64,000 nt of DNA from positions 12,671,019-12,735,018 of the forward strand of contig CM049306.1 in NCBI GenBank assembly GCA_026874595.1, given 5' to 3'. Source of the stretch: Sipunculus nudus (Eukaryota > Annelida > Sipuncula > Golfingiida > Sipunculidae). The notes under the pieces were generated by a model, which saw only the letters and a program-made list of their open reading frames with translations, did no database searches and was not told where the DNA came from. Below are positions 19,926 to 32,944 of the stretch, one piece after another; the first letter of the stretch is position 1, and each line of letters opens with the position of its first letter. The position numbers were made by a program, and so were the translations under genes.

Positions 19926-21194
19926 GTTTTTTTTTAAGTTTTGATTATTTGTTATTCAATAAAGTATTTGAATAAGTTTCAAGAAATTATATGATTGAAA
20001 TATATGTTATCAATTAACTTAAAGTGAATTGTCATAATATACAACAATTGTCTTTAGATAGTGGGTCGTTAAACTGATAATAACGGTACAGCAAATATAT
20101 CTTTATTGCAGTTTGAACGTTTATTTTTAAAAAGTATTTTTTTGAAAAAAAAACCAACTGATTTTTTATACGTATATGGAGCGTATGGCACACCGGCCAG
20201 GGCGAATCATCCCGCCGGACATTTATAATAGATTATATTTGAAATGCGATCTTAAAGATAAAATTACTCCTACATAGGCCTGGGTAAACGATTGTTATTC
20301 TTCACGTCGCATAAACGACTATGCAGGTCATATTAACATTAAATCCTATAACCAGTGGTAAATCAAAAGACACAGGCATTTAGGAAGCACTCAATATATT
20401 CACGAAAGTGTAAACATTTGTATTTTAACGAGCCTGTTGTTAGAGTGTGAGGAATCATGGAAAACGCTGTTTAAATATCATAGATTTTAGAATTTAGGAA
20501 AATTCGAGAGTTCAAGAGTGGAAATTCTTCATACATTCCAAGGTAAAAGCAACAGGATATTTGTCATAATAATTTCCTCACAAAGTGTGAGACAAGACAC
20601 CCCACCACTAGGGCCCATTGGTCTTCTAACAAGGTTTCTGTCTGGTAATTGCCCTTTCGGGATTTCTGTAAACGTATAGACGGCCCTGAAACGCACAACG
20701 TGGAATAACTGGTCAGATTATCGATGGCGTTCCGACATTGCAAGATTGCTGATCTAATAAAGAAGTCTCTATAGAGGTCGTTCGTAAACCACTTGGATAG
20801 TTCCATTGTCCAGTTTATAATTCCTGAAATACTTGAAATGGGACTTACGAATCTTGAAAAAAAGCAAAATTTGTACTATTTGAAGAACTCCTCATGCCAC
20901 TTCCTTATACCAATTCCCCGCCCCTAAAAAGTGTGCCGCCGCCCCCCTAGGTACGCAACTGCCCCCCCCCCCCCCCACACACACACAGTATGTACATAAA
21001 CACACATTGCGAAAGGAAATCGTGCCTCTGTGGCCGAACATTCATGTAGTTATCATGTATATATACCTCTTTGGTCATTCTTCAGATTAAGAAGAGCTTC
21101 ATCGCCAATTACAGTTTACAGTTCAACTTGAAATATTTCTGTGTAAAAAAATATACATGATTGTTCAGAGCAAAACTATATACATATATATGAT
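19926..21194. other. Intergenic, no gene recognised
   Basis: AT-rich spacer between SEPHS1 and COMTD1. It includes a 15-C run at 20962-20976 followed by a short (AC)n. Open frames are short and carry no recognisable domain. Confidence 0.5.
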
Positions 21195-21320
21195 ACATAC
21201 CTTGTATATAGGCGGACCATAATGACTCTAGCCTTGAGAAAGATCTTGTATCTAAGCGGACCATAATGACCCTGTTTTTAGACAGATCTTGTATCTAAGC
21301 GGACCATAAAGACCCTGCGA
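21195..21320. repeat. Short tandem repeat, three units
   Basis: Three units of about 45 bp share CTTGTATCTAAGCGGACCAT followed by AATGACCCT. The first unit is the most diverged. Seen directly. Confidence 0.85.
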
Positions 21321-21898
21321 TTGCGAGCATCTTCACTGAATTTATGGTTTGTTTTTATTCCGTGCATCATCCCCATCAGGTCAGTCTTTTTTTTCGTTAA
21401 ATCAGTCAAAGATATATTTGTGGTCAAATGTATTAAGTAAAAACAACGACGGATTTATCTTCTTCTGTTTAATCGCACTGTACGCACAAAATTATTGTTT
21501 CACTACAATCAAGACACTCAGAAAGCCCTAATTTATGTGATCGCGCTAACCAAACAGTGTTAATACATTCAAATTCCTTCCGCTCACGGCTCACAATAGC
21601 GTGTGCTGGCTTTATACATCTTTTAATTTTAACAGTAATTATTGTATTTACATTACATGATCTATGAATATTTATTATATAACCATATAGTCATTAATTT
21701 AACTACCGGCCATCATGCAGCAAAAATGTACAGAATGTCTTATCATTGTGCATGAACAATGATTTAGAATTATAAGACGTATAACACATCATATTCAGTG
21801 ACGGAATTGATGGAATTTAAGTTGATAACGCGAGTAAAAGAAAGAAAATTAAAATACAAATTTGACAACTATGATCTCAAAAGAAGTGATTTTAATTT
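21321..21898. other. Intergenic, no gene recognised
   Basis: AT-rich sequence downstream of COMTD1 without a convincing exon or repeat. Confidence 0.5.
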
Positions 21899-21904
21899 TT
21901 TATT
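21899..21904 (-). terminator. COMTD1: Candidate poly(A) signal AATAAA of COMTD1
   Basis: TTTATT on the plus strand reads AATAAA on the minus strand about 210 nt beyond the COMTD1 stop codon. The distance is plausible for a 3' UTR end; use is inferred. Confidence 0.45.
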
Positions 21905-22113
21905 CTGAAAAGGAAAAACACGGATGTAAACAGAAAAACTATTATGAATATGAAATGAATAAAAAAAAATGTCATTTATCCCTCTTCACAAAATAACTAA
22001 ACTACAAGTATACTCAGTGCTTAATGAGCTGAGAGAGTCAGCAATTAATATCTGTGTACGTAGATGAAACTGCAAATATCATATTGCGCGGAACTTGTTT
22101 TTGCTGCGGAGTC

Positions 22114-22266
22114 CTACTTTTTGAAGGCGAGCGTTGTACCGTCTCCGAGGTTAAGAAAGCTGACGTGTACCCGCGGGTCCGTGTGGATCTTGTTGTTCAA
22201 TGCGCGGATGGCCTTAGTGTCTGCATCTTGTATTGTGTCATCCATAACCTTCCCATACCATAGTGT
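22114..22266 (-). CDS. COMTD1: COMTD1 exon 7 and stop (residues 213-262)
   Basis: Acceptor TTATTTCAG|ACA. It encodes [10 protein letters not shown] and ends [11 protein letters not shown] with a TAG stop at 22114-22116. Confidence 0.94.
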   Translation of the reverse strand, partial: TLWYGKVMDDTIQDADTKAIRALNNKIHTDPRVHVSFLNLGDGTTLAFKK

Positions 22267-25200
22267 CTGAAATAATACAATTGTAATATTCACTCATCTG
22301 ATATTCTTTATATACTGTTGATTTGTTGAACTGGCTTTTTTAGAATAACAATTTTTACTTCATCTGACTTAGAAGGAGTATATATAAAAGAGGCGAAAAA
22401 AGTGAGCTTTTGTTCATCTATACCGAAAGCTTGACACCTTAATGTCGTTTACCACAGCATGTATATTTACTTGGATATATGGTCAATATCGTATTTGTTT
22501 TCTATCATATATTGCATATATTTGTTAATGCACTTTGACAAATAACACCAATGGAATTTATATGCAGCATTTGGCGTCCAGATAAACAATACAATCGTGT
22601 TCCTCGTCGGCACAGACTATAAACATTTCTTCGTACTTGACAATTTCAAATGAATATCACTGCAGTGTTACAGCCTAATGGAACACAAGTATATTTCTAA
22701 ATATCTAATAAGACCATAGTGTTATACGTTTTCTGATATATACGTGTTTATAAGTAATAAAGAATGGCAGAACATGATATGGTTATAACAATATCCGTAC
22801 ATTATCCACTGCAACAATCCCTCCTGGTCTGAGGAGCTTCAGAGACGACTCGTAATAGGTGTCATAGCCTAACTTATCAGCATCGATGAAAGCGAAGTCG
22901 TATGTCCCGTTTTCTCCATTTGCAGACATATTTTCTGGAAACGTAAACAAATATGACAATACCAATTCTAGCGGATGTCAATTTCCATTAAAATAAATGT
23001 GGCACTTAAATATAACAAAGTATTACTGTACATATTTGAAAAGATTTTCTATTAGACCAAAACAAATGTTGGTTTCTCAAGCAAAGTGAGCACCAATTTT
23101 GACCCAACCCCTACCACCCGCATATAAAATTTCTATTTTAATACTCGGTAGAAATCTAGAATTGTATAGCTCCAGCCGCATGAAGCTTTCTTTCATGAAT
23201 AAAAAATAATAAAACGTCGATAAAATTTCCTTTAATTATGTTAATTGTGCTTTTACCTGTTTAGCAAAGAAATTTTGATATTATAATCTTGCTCCTAATC
23301 ACCAATGACATTTTATACGAAAACCTATATGAAAAATGTAAAACGATGGCCAACCAGCATTGGTCTTTTTTAAGTGCCTGAGAAACCATCCTTTTTCTCC
23401 TTACTGTTAGAGGTCCAAATGACAATGACGTTAATAACACATATTCATATTATCAAGTCAGTGGCAGCTACATTTCACAGACTTGGATTCAATATGGAGC
23501 TCTGCCGTCTACTTCATAAAAATGAACAAGTCTGCAAGTGTTCGGGTCGAAACTACGAGTGCCGATCAGATCCAATGAAACATAATATAAACAATACACT
23601 GATCACACGCCGTCTAAACAAGAATCATTGATGAATCCTCTTCTCCATATTTTCCTTTCATTTATAAATACCAAAAAATTCTCTAATCTCAGGGAAAAAG
23701 TATTCAAATGAAACTTGCCTAATATATCACGAGCTTCTCCAATCCGCAGATCTATTTTGCTGGTTACCCCAATCTAGCGACAAAAAAAAAAGAAATGCAA
23801 CTGAATAAACGAGAAAAGTAAATGTCTTCATAAAATGCCCACGTATCACAGTATGGAAGAGAATGAAGGTTGTTTTACTTTGGAAGCCCTATTTCAAATC
23901 CTATTAATTTTGAAATGAGAGTCAAAACAACATTTATTTTATGCATATCATTTTGTTTTCATTACCACATGCATGAATTATGTGTGCTTAGAATTCAATT
24001 TAACTTTCATATGTTGATCTTATTTAGTATAACAAATATTTACAAAAGTTGAATCATATTCGCAATATTAATGTTACCAAAGATGTTAGCACAGGACAAA
24101 AAGTTATATATGATTTGATTTACCTCCTTCCAGAAGGGTTTTCCAACGTTCGCATAATCTTCATTGTTGTCAATTGCCACAACTTTACCATCCGTAGGCA
24201 ATGCCATCGCCATAATCATTGCACTGTGTCCAGTGTAGACGCCTTTAAAGACAATGGATCTTGACATTATAGGACGTAAATTTGATAATGGAACATTGAT
24301 CAGTGTCTTTCAGTAAACGGCTCGAGGTATAATTTTCATAAATTCACAAATCTATTGACACAGGCCTAAATACACGTAAATCACACTCAGAGTGGACTGG
24401 CGATAACATTTATAACACCAAACGTATTTGTTGTAGCCAGCCAACAGATGCATGTTTCCAAAGAACTTTCTACTAAAGTATGCTGACTGTAAAAGCAGAT
24501 GTGTGTAGTCCTTTTTTATCCGCATCAAACAGATCAATGTTTAAAAAACCTTACATTCAATGATCAACTTTATAACATCAATGAAAACGCTTGTCTCCCA
24601 CTATAACAAAATATTTAATATAAAAGCATAGGGGACTGATTGCTTACTTTACAAATGCCATGTGTATGTATGCATCTGTATCGCTGTAATCCGTTTAGAT
24701 ATTTAAATCAATAGGCTTTACCTATGTCAAGCGTCTTTTTGGCCCCAATGCTGCGGCAGAGGTTTGCCAGAAACTGCAGTTCTTCAGCAGACGACAACAT
24801 GCATGATCCACACTGCTTCTGTGTCTCCTGTATAGACAGAGCAATATTTCCAGTAAACCCTCAGTGATGCGCGGGGTTATTACTCATAATCTCAGGTAAA
24901 TCTTATATAACGTCATCATTGGTCAAGAATTTCAAGGAACCGATGTTTTTGGCGAGTTGGTTATCAGGATATCGAGTTGTAAAATGCCTAAAAAATTACT
25001 TATACGAGTTCTCTCATATGAATATACAGTGGAACCTGTCAGAAAGACAAGCTATATATTAAGACCACCTTTAGTCGAACCGAAAGCTTTCACACGGTTA
25101 GAACTGACTTGTCTAATAAGACCACCTGTGAATTAAGACTACTTTTTTCAGTCCCAAGGGTGGTCTCATTACAGAGGTTTCCCTATATGTATTAGACTGA

Positions 25201-26912
25201 ATGTTACAGGGCTTGGCGAGACCAGATTACCTACCTCAATGAGTTTTTCCTGGACAGGATGCAGGCGTAACGAATGTTGTATTATATACTTTAGACGAGG
25301 GTCCGAGGTCTGGTGTGACTTTGTATAGCTCTTCTGAATAGGTGTTGATTCATCTTGGGTCTTTGAGTGACCTATGTTAAAAAGTAAAATAATTAACATA
25401 TTAAACCTAGCCATGCAGTTAAAATTAACCGCACCTTGCGGCATCACGTAGTTGATTTAGTTTATCAGAATTAAACAGGATTAGATGTGCCAGGTTAGGC
25501 ATTATTTCTTGAATATAATTCACAGTCAACATTCTTAGAACAATAAATCATAGCAAAACAAAGGTATGAAGCAGCATTTTACAGATAAATTTGCACTAAT
25601 AATTACTTCATCTTTGGCTGTAAAATCATTGATGGAAAACACAAATTTAAATATATTGTAGTATTACTCGAAAAAAAAAACAGTCCTCGTGACTTATTAC
25701 AACAGCATGAAAACAAGGATCTCGCCTTGTCGCAGATGGAGCACACATGACTCTGTTCTAGTGCAGTGAAACAGTCACGAAAATTGCTGGTGATACGAGA
25801 AAGGTTACCTAGTCTAGGATACGAATCTCATCAATCTCATACCGCGTTATGCTTCGCTCTGACAAAGCATTTACTGCCCCCCCCCCCCCCCCCCCAATCA
25901 GATTTGCTCAGGCTACGGCCCTGGAGACCCTGAAAAAAAGTAATATAGTTTTGCTCCTCTGATATTAGAGAGTCTACCGAGACGTTAAATTATTATTTCC
26001 GTAATCTAAGGGGATCATCTAGTTTTAATTGACAGGAAAATATATATTATGGTTGGGAAGAGGAAACTTATGGTATCAGGTCACGCACGAGTAAATAGAT
26101 TTCAGAGTACAAAGCTATCTTTGCAAAACTAAATACATTGTTTGCCTGGGAATTTTCTGCTTGTACCAAGAGCGCAGATAGTAACATACTTTCCTTTCAT
26201 TTGGTGAGTTAAATTATAGGCATCTTTAGACCAACTAACTGTGAAAGAGACTGGGTAAACATTCTCTGAAAGAGGTGGAGCCTCCTTTATAAAATAGCTT
26301 GGTGTAATGGTATACAAAAATAATAAATAAAAATGATAAACTTAATTTTAAATGGTTAAGTTCAAATAGAAAATGAGCGGATTTATGGTAAGTTATCCAG
26401 TAAGATTACTAGAAATTCTCGCTTCTTTCAAAATGCTTATTCTACCTAGATATGTGGACAAACGTATAAGTCTTACAAAGTGACCAAATCATGCCCATTA
26501 GGAAAATGAGGTTTTGGTGAAGATTGGCATAAAAAGGTAATTTCTTTCTCTAAGGCCCATTATTGGACATGCTCGCATGTTGATAATATTTACGTGAACA
26601 AATATGATATATAACCACTTAATATATATAAAAAAACTAAAGACTCCTTGTATTTTTATCCTGATGTATCGAGAGATGACAAGTGTCACTTATGGAAAAG
26701 ATTTTGTACTGCGACATTGTTCCAGCAGTTGTCCTTTATAAACTCACTCAAATGATCATTATGAAATTCGTCAGTTCCTCTATATGGGTCTATATTTAGA
26801 TATATCATTTAAAAAAATCACACTCACCAAAATAGTACCCAAAGGCTGCCGCGCAAACTGCAGCTCCTGTGCCAAGTAGAACGCTCCCCATGTTATCTGC
26901 TTGCAAGTCCAT
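22114..26912 (-). CDS. COMTD1: COMTD1-like membrane-anchored O-methyltransferase
   Basis: Seven exons join in frame to 262 codons plus stop, the same length I know for human COMTD1. The family (cation-dependent, caffeoyl-CoA-OMT-like) transfers a methyl group from S-adenosylmethionine to a hydroxyl; the substrate of COMTD1 is not established from sequence. Seen here: an N-terminal hydrophobic stretch, [20 protein letters not shown] (residues 9-28), that fits a single membrane anchor; a helical region with [16 protein letters not shown] (52-67); SAM motif [13 protein letters not shown] (106-117); [18 protein letters not shown] (144-161); and the metal-binding set FIDADK (Asp185) and AVDN (Asp211, Asn212). 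It ends [11 protein letters not shown], as in the family. The start ATG at 26910-26912 has a strong GCCATGG context. Intron 5 uses a GC donor. A small MITE lies in intron 2. Confidence 0.94.
22801..22934 (-). CDS. COMTD1: COMTD1 exon 6 (residues 168-212)
   Basis: Acceptor TTTCCAG|AA, donor AAT|GTACGG, phase 0. It carries the metal ligands in FIDADK and AVDN. Confidence 0.93.
22935..23718. other. COMTD1 intron 5, nothing further recognised
   Basis: AT-rich intron of 784 bp. The neighbouring introns (22267-22800, 23774-24123, 24243-24721, 25372-26827) are likewise AT-rich without other genes, apart from a 19-C run at 25877-25895 and the MITE listed separately. Confidence 0.5.
23719..23773 (-). 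CDS. COMTD1: COMTD1 exon 5 (residues 150-167)
   Basis: Only 55 bp. The acceptor is TCGCTAG|ATT; the donor is the GC type, TTAG|GCAAGT. It encodes [18 protein letters not shown]. The family motif and phase on both sides leave little doubt about the exon, although the splice site is non-GT. Confidence 0.9.
24124..24242 (-). CDS. COMTD1: COMTD1 exon 4 (residues 110-149)
   Basis: Acceptor TTTAAAG|GC, donor GAG|GTAAAT, phase 0. It encodes [16 protein letters not shown], the nucleotide-binding loop and following strand, then KPFWKE. Confidence 0.92.
24722..24827 (-). CDS. COMTD1: COMTD1 exon 3 (residues 75-109)
   Basis: Acceptor TACAG|GAG, donor ATAG|GTAAAG, phase 1. It encodes [20 protein letters not shown] and TLDI, leading into SAM motif I. 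Confidence 0.92.
25027..25185. mobile_element. Small Tigger/mariner-like MITE in COMTD1 intron 2
   Basis: The left end is CAGTGGAACCTGTC and the right end in reverse complement is TAGGGAAACCTCTG. TA dinucleotides lie at 25025-25026 and 25186-25187. The interior has two TAAGACCACCT repeats. The ends agree only approximately, so classification rests on length, end sequence and TA duplication. Confidence 0.55.
25235..25371 (-). CDS. COMTD1: COMTD1 exon 2 (residues 29-74)
   Basis: Acceptor ACATAG|GT, donor GAG|GTAGGT, phase 0. It encodes the lumen/cytosol linker and the first helix ([20 protein letters not shown]). Confidence 0.9.
26828..26912 (-). CDS. COMTD1: COMTD1 exon 1 (residues 1-28)
   Basis: ATG in GCCATGG context; donor TTTTG|GTGAGT, phase 1. 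It encodes the hydrophobic N-terminal anchor. Confidence 0.88.
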
Positions 26913-28942
26913 GGCGCAAACAAAATCCTGGCAGCCGTCGACAAAGTATACCTATAGTGACCACCTTGGACTATATATATCCAACGCCATACATAGTCCA
27001 TTAACGCTATTTGTCCAACGTAAATACACTTGAATAATACAATCGATGTTACCATGTGTTGGGCGCGAATGACGGTATTTTTATATCTCCAAGACAACCA
27101 GAAACCTTTTCGATCAGGACGCTAACAGACTTACTTGAGTAAACATCGTGAAATTAGGGACAATGTCCATGTGCTGTTGACCGACCGCTTTCTTTCCAAA
27201 ATAAATGCCCTCGCTCCAGCTGGACCTGTATATCAGAGATCACTTCACGCGCCATTAATTTTCCGCTATCCACATACAAAATGTGAAAATGTTACAGGAC
27301 AAAATTTACCATGAGAGAGATCCACGGATCATAATGTCCAGATGATAATGACTATATACATGTAAGGTGCAGTTATAGCGATACTTTCGTTCAGAAGCAC
27401 TAACATGCACATGCTGATCCCCAAATTATAACCATGTAACCCCAACTGTTTCATTCATGTATTCGATCCAAACCGGCAGGTGAAATGCTTAATTTAGAAT
27501 ACCCATAACCTTATAAGATAATTGTCTCTAACGATAATCTTTCACGATATACACATTTAAAAAAATTAACGTGATGCTACAACGTATATATGGCACTTTT
27601 ATCACTTTTTCTTTCTTTATTCGTTCATTTATTATACGAGTACTATAATGTTCTTTATAAAAATAAATATCCCACTCCATTTACACCCTTTTACTTTTTA
27701 TGGATATTTTGCCCTCTGCATGGTATATTGAGTTGGAATTGGTCATGAATTTGTCATGATATCGGACCTAAAGAAAACGGTTCAGTCACATTGTAAGAAT
27801 GAAAACATAGAGATGGAGCAGTTATGTGTTGTTATTGCAGATTTATTACTTTAAAAAAAGATATAAGGTTAAATGTCACATTTTCCCCACAATATATTTT
27901 ATGAAAATCATGCTAAATCAGATTAAAATAATGTAATTTTGGATTCACCATTGCACGCGTGCATGCGTTATATAAACACTGCATTTAATATATGCAACGA
28001 TTGTAATACAGGCTTCAAGTGGTGTTGAAGTTTTGTGACATGTTTTTGATTATTCATATGTATTCTATGTCTGGACCTTACGTAAAAATGGTTTGTTGTA
28101 GGAAATCAAAACAGAAGTAAATAATACAAGGATATGCCTAGATTTTAGTTCACACATGGATAGGTCTGGTTTCATTTTATAGCAATAAAAAACTTAGAAA
28201 TTCTTTTTTCCAGATTTTGAAACCAAATTTTCTTTAGACTTTATGCCTGTAACAATGAAACATGCAAAGACTAACATGCACTATATATAGTTTATACCCT
28301 AAAGAATAGGCCTCTTCAATCAAACATTTTCTCACAAGCTGAACGAACTTACACTCGAAATAAAAATGGCCCCTAGCGATCTGGATCTATCCTCTTGAGT
28401 CCTGCGGCCAAGGGAAATGAGTTTCCTGTGGCCAGGGACTCGCCAATATTTGCACTGCCAAGGTGTATCGATGTATAATGTCCTGCCTAGTAGGTTTATA
28501 GAAACGCGTTATATATTTGACCCTTTTCAGATGAATCATTGCGCGCGCTCACACACACACACACACACATACGCTCGCGCGTGTTTAAGGACGTCCTTGA
28601 AACTGCAGTCGCACCTCACCTGATAACAGCTAGGAAAGTCTTACAATTCTTGGACGTACCCATAAATTTTCCTGTTAATAATATTTCAAGTATCAATTTT
28701 AAATGGACAGGTCAAGCTTACCTTAGTTGGTATACATGAGCTATTCGCGATAAATACATATACGAGCAACACTTCTGTTTAATAGTACAGAATTTGCTAT
28801 TATCATGCTTTGTATTCTTCATTCAGCTACAAGTTAGACAGTCAAGTTCAAATATGAATCAGGTTTTCGTACCGTCTGCCTCGCTCTTTCCTTCGTATAC
28901 TAGGCCATTATTCAATACAAATAAATGTTTATTGGTCAGGTT
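26913..28942. other. COMTD1 upstream region, no gene recognised
   Basis: The probable COMTD1 promoter and 5' UTR lie at the left end, but no clear core element could be assigned. The rest is AT-rich with a short (CA)n at about 28550-28569. No conserved coding text was seen. Confidence 0.45.
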
Positions 28943-29945
28943 TTAGTTCAGCTGACTGAAAGTCGTCTGAGCTATAGCGATCACATTTTTCCGTCGTCAG
29001 TCCGTCAATCCGCCCGTCCGGCCGGCTGCCCTTAACATGGCCCAAATCGTAACCTAGAAACTTCTAACTGTACACCCATAGAGGTCCATTAAATATCTTC
29101 ATAGAAACCTGAAATTAGGTCACTGTGACTTATATCTTCCGAGCTATGCGGCTCGAAATTACCCCACCCCCCACCCCCCGCATAATTAAAATTTTGATAC
29201 AAAATCTCCAGTATCTGATTAAGTAATGCATTGATTTGCCATTATTCTTTCCGTGCATAATGATCATGGAGTGTTTCATCAGTGTTCCTAAAGACTGGTG
29301 ACGCCAACTGTATTTTTCACATTTTTACGCATTTTTCTCTTTCTGAGACCTTCAGATGAAGAAGTCTGGCTGTAAAAGGGGCAAAAACCGTAACCGTTAG
29401 ACCTGGAAACTGACTGTACATCCATGGAGATCCTATGCAAATCTTTCTTAAAAAACATGAAATTAGGTCCTGCATGGTGACCTATATTTTGTATACTACG
29501 AGCCGAAAACATGATTATGACGACACAGTGAGCCAGACGAGGCACAAATTGTATCAATTTGGCCTAGAATCTTCTAACATGACTTTCAAGGAAGTCCTTG
29601 GTAAATCTCCATGGAAACCTGAAATAAGGTCATGGTGACTTATATTCTGAGAACTACTCGCCAAAAACATGATTTTGAGAACCCAGTAAGTCGGACGGGG
29701 TTTAAATTGTATCCGTTACTAGAATCTTCTAACGTAACATCCAGGAAAGTTCTGGGTTCGTTGCACATTTGAAATAAAGTCCTCTGACCTATATTCGGCA
29801 AGATATGTGAAAGAACATGATTTGAGCAGCCTATAAGACAGATTTGCATGATTGGTTAAAGTCAGATCTAGAAACTTCTAATTTGCTTAAGATCCATGGA
29901 GGTTCCTGTAAAAATTCCTTGGAAACCTGAAATTATGTCCCTTAT
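28943..29945 (+). repeat. Family A dispersed repeat (plus)
   Basis: It begins TTTTAGTTCAGCTGACTGAA and CTGAGCTATAGCGATCAC, then GTCCGTCAATCCGCCCGTCC. Tandem units follow with GAAACTTCTAACTG, CATGGAGATCC and GAAACCTGAAATTAGGTCAC. A near-consensus inverted half-site pair lies at 29117-29131. Confidence 0.8.
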
Positions 29946-29954
29946 GAAGCTTGT

Positions 29955-30030
29955 TTTTAGCGAAGCGGTTGGTACGCCGGACTTGTGCGCCACCGACATG
30001 GGTTCGAATCCCGGATCGGCCCGATATTTT
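29955..30030 (+). mobile_element. tRNA-like SINE head
   Basis: TAGCGAAGCGGTTGGTACGC resembles an A box / D arm. GGTTCGAATCC (about 30001-30011) is a perfect B box with a GGG/CCC T stem. The 5' acceptor strand does not pair with the 3' side, so this is a tRNA-derived element, not a working tRNA gene. It directly follows the end of the family A copy. Confidence 0.6.
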
Positions 30031-32944
30031 CCCCTGAACAATTTGACCAAATTCATCAAATATTGAGATCGAATACAAATGCAGAAACAAATATTATCAT
30101 TTTACACAAAACAAATACAAATACATACTTTTACTGTATTTATATACAACTACAAATACGTATTTGAACCCAACCCTGCTCCTAACAGATATAAGGTAAT
30201 GTTCAATTCATTTTAAGTACCCTAATCTGTAAAGTAGGAATTTATAGGTTATGTTAGTAGAGAGAAGTATACGGAAGGATTAGTTTCTTTATCTTTAGAT
30301 TATTGTTGAAAAATAAGTTCATTTGTAAAATGGAAAGATTTATATAATTGGTAATTAAGGAAACGTTGAAGATGAAATTGAAACGATTATCCAAGTTACT
30401 TGACAAGGCCAGACTTGTTTGTTATTGTGTGCCCTCTGCCTGTAGCTCATGTATTATATTTTTATGTGTAATGTTACCATCCATATAGGATGTTTCACTT
30501 TTGACAATGACGAGATTATCTTCTCCAGTAAGATGAACATGCATGTGTCATTTAATAAGTAAATAGGAATGAAGTGGTCAATAGTTCATTGTTACTAATT
30601 GGAATACCGAGAATTATTTTATTGTACACGAAAGAAAAAGAATTTGTGAAATGATCTCTGATAAACCTGGATTTTATCATATGTAATACCTGTAAATAAC
30701 TTATCTTTCATTACTCTTATAAGAATTTACATAACTGAATGTTGCAAAAATGTTACAATAACAGTGTATTTAGTGTAAATGGGACTGAGAGTTCACCCTG
30801 ATTTGTGTTTTCTTCAGACTCAATTTATGGCAAACCAAAACCAGACAGTGTGAATGTTGGCTTAAAGCTTTTGTGGGTGAGTTTTGATTTAATTAACAAA
30901 GTATTGCAGACCCCGTAACAGGATATATTACGTAGGCCTAGCTTTGACTATCCATGGGTGACAAGTTTATTCTTAAAATTTTATGAAGAGAACATTCCTG
31001 AATGAAATATAAATACAGTTGTGTAAAGTCTGAATTACTTTTATTAGCTCAAACAACAGGAGTTGTATACCACCCCCCTGGACATTCAGGTCATACCGTC
31101 TGGACTGCTAGACCAGACTGTATCATATATAATGTTAAAGGGGGGGGGGGGGGTACGTTCCCGAGGCAGCGGAAATCTTGCGCTTCTAAAGAAGCTACTT
31201 ATTTTCCCACTTCCTGCTTTGACCGTTCATGATGCATTTAAACACCAGATGGTGTGCCTGTCTGCTGAAAAAACTGCTGATATGACTAGCAGCCAACCAA
31301 ATGCCAGTCAACAAACGCTCGACAGGCACCAGGCTCCGCCCAGAAACCACGCGTGGGGCCATTCTCTCTGAGCCTGCGGCCTGTTCAAACGGTTGCCGGG
31401 GCGATGAGCTGTCACTCAAAACGAAATGAACAACATTAGCTCCGTGTATTCGCTTGGCTGGTAAACTGTTTTGTCTTCATGCACATACAGGGTCTCATCT
31501 GATTGAACCAAAATACAGTGCTCCCCTCTGGTGTAGCGATTTAGGATACGAGGTCAAAACAAACAGCGATTACGATATTGGTAGTAGGCCTATAGGTAAG
31601 GCGCTCTGTAAAGAGCGTACAAGGGGGGTATGGTCCATTGTTTTATACCCCCCCCCCCTCCCAATATTTTGGCTGTGTGTGGGATTTAATGGGGATTTTC
31701 ACAGTTTAAATCCCTGCCACAGAATTCATAATTAAAATGGCATGTCTTCAGCTTTTGCCACCAATATGCTTGGATTTTAAAAAGTGGAAGAGGAAAACCC
31801 ACAAATATGCTGAAAGAAACATAAATCAGTAAGTTCCACATGAGTCAACCACGGTTGGTCCCTTCGGCTTGACAGCGACTAATAGCCGCCTATGCCTGAA
31901 CTGAATCAAAGAACGCCGGTGATCATTATCATAGGCAAATTGTAAACCTATCATCTAATGAGCAAACATAAAAGATCACATGCTTTACAAGATCATAAGC
32001 AGAGAAAATCTGCTTACTTAATAAGTGAAGCATATTTCTTCCCAAGATATGTATTCAACAAATATAAAAAAATAATTAATGTATACAACTTCAGAAAACA
32101 TCCTCCTGAACAGTTAACATCAATTGCCCATAATTCAAATGGGTTTTCTAATGAGGTTTCTTAGATAATAAGTGGAAGTGATGTGAAAAATCTTGATACT
32201 AGAAATATTTTGCAATTTCTTATGGGTTTACAAAAAATAAAACAATAGCATAATTTTGGTGACAGAATTATTTGGATAGCATAGGAATTATCTGGTACCA
32301 AAGGGCTAAGCTATGCACTTCTGTCCTCAGATGTTGTACCTACAACAATTCACATTTTCACACAGAAGGGTTGTTTACACTGACATCATTTATTTTATGT
32401 GAAATTGAAGCATTTTTAAGTTTGAAAGGTAAATATCTGTTGACTTACTTTAAATGAGGAACATTATTATGTGAAAATAACATATATGTTTTAACATATA
32501 TATTACGTTTTGTCTACATGTGACTAACAGTTTCCTATATACATAATTTCCCTATGTTTAAATACCAATAATGTATCGATAATTGTTCACCTGACTTTTG
32601 TTTGTAAGCGAAATTCAAAAGATTACCATAATAATCCCAAGTATCAGAAATGAAATAAAACACACAATGGTGGCATGAACTCTCTGATATTTAAGTATAT
32701 GTTGAATCATATCACATTCTAGCATCATTGGCGATGTATAGTCACTCCTACCTTCATGCATCTGATATTCTTCAAATCTATTTGCCTATTGGGCGAGTAT
32801 TTTGTAAGTATGTATGCAAATATAGGAAAAACAAAAATCTTCTATCTTTATGTTTATCAGGCATGGACAGGCAATTATTCATATTTCTTATTTTTAAATG
32901 CTCGATTAACTTTTGTGCATCTGCAGATTTCCATTTCGGGTTCT
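30031..32944. other. Intergenic, no gene recognised
   Basis: AT-rich. It includes a 14-G run at 31140-31153 and a short C run near 31650. Open frames at 31063-31371 and 31454-31735 have no recognisable domain and cross homopolymer runs. Confidence 0.45.

Noticed and set aside
29955-30030. Functional tRNA gene
   Set aside because: B box and T stem are good, but the acceptor stem does not pair and no clear anticodon arm forms; a SINE head fits better.
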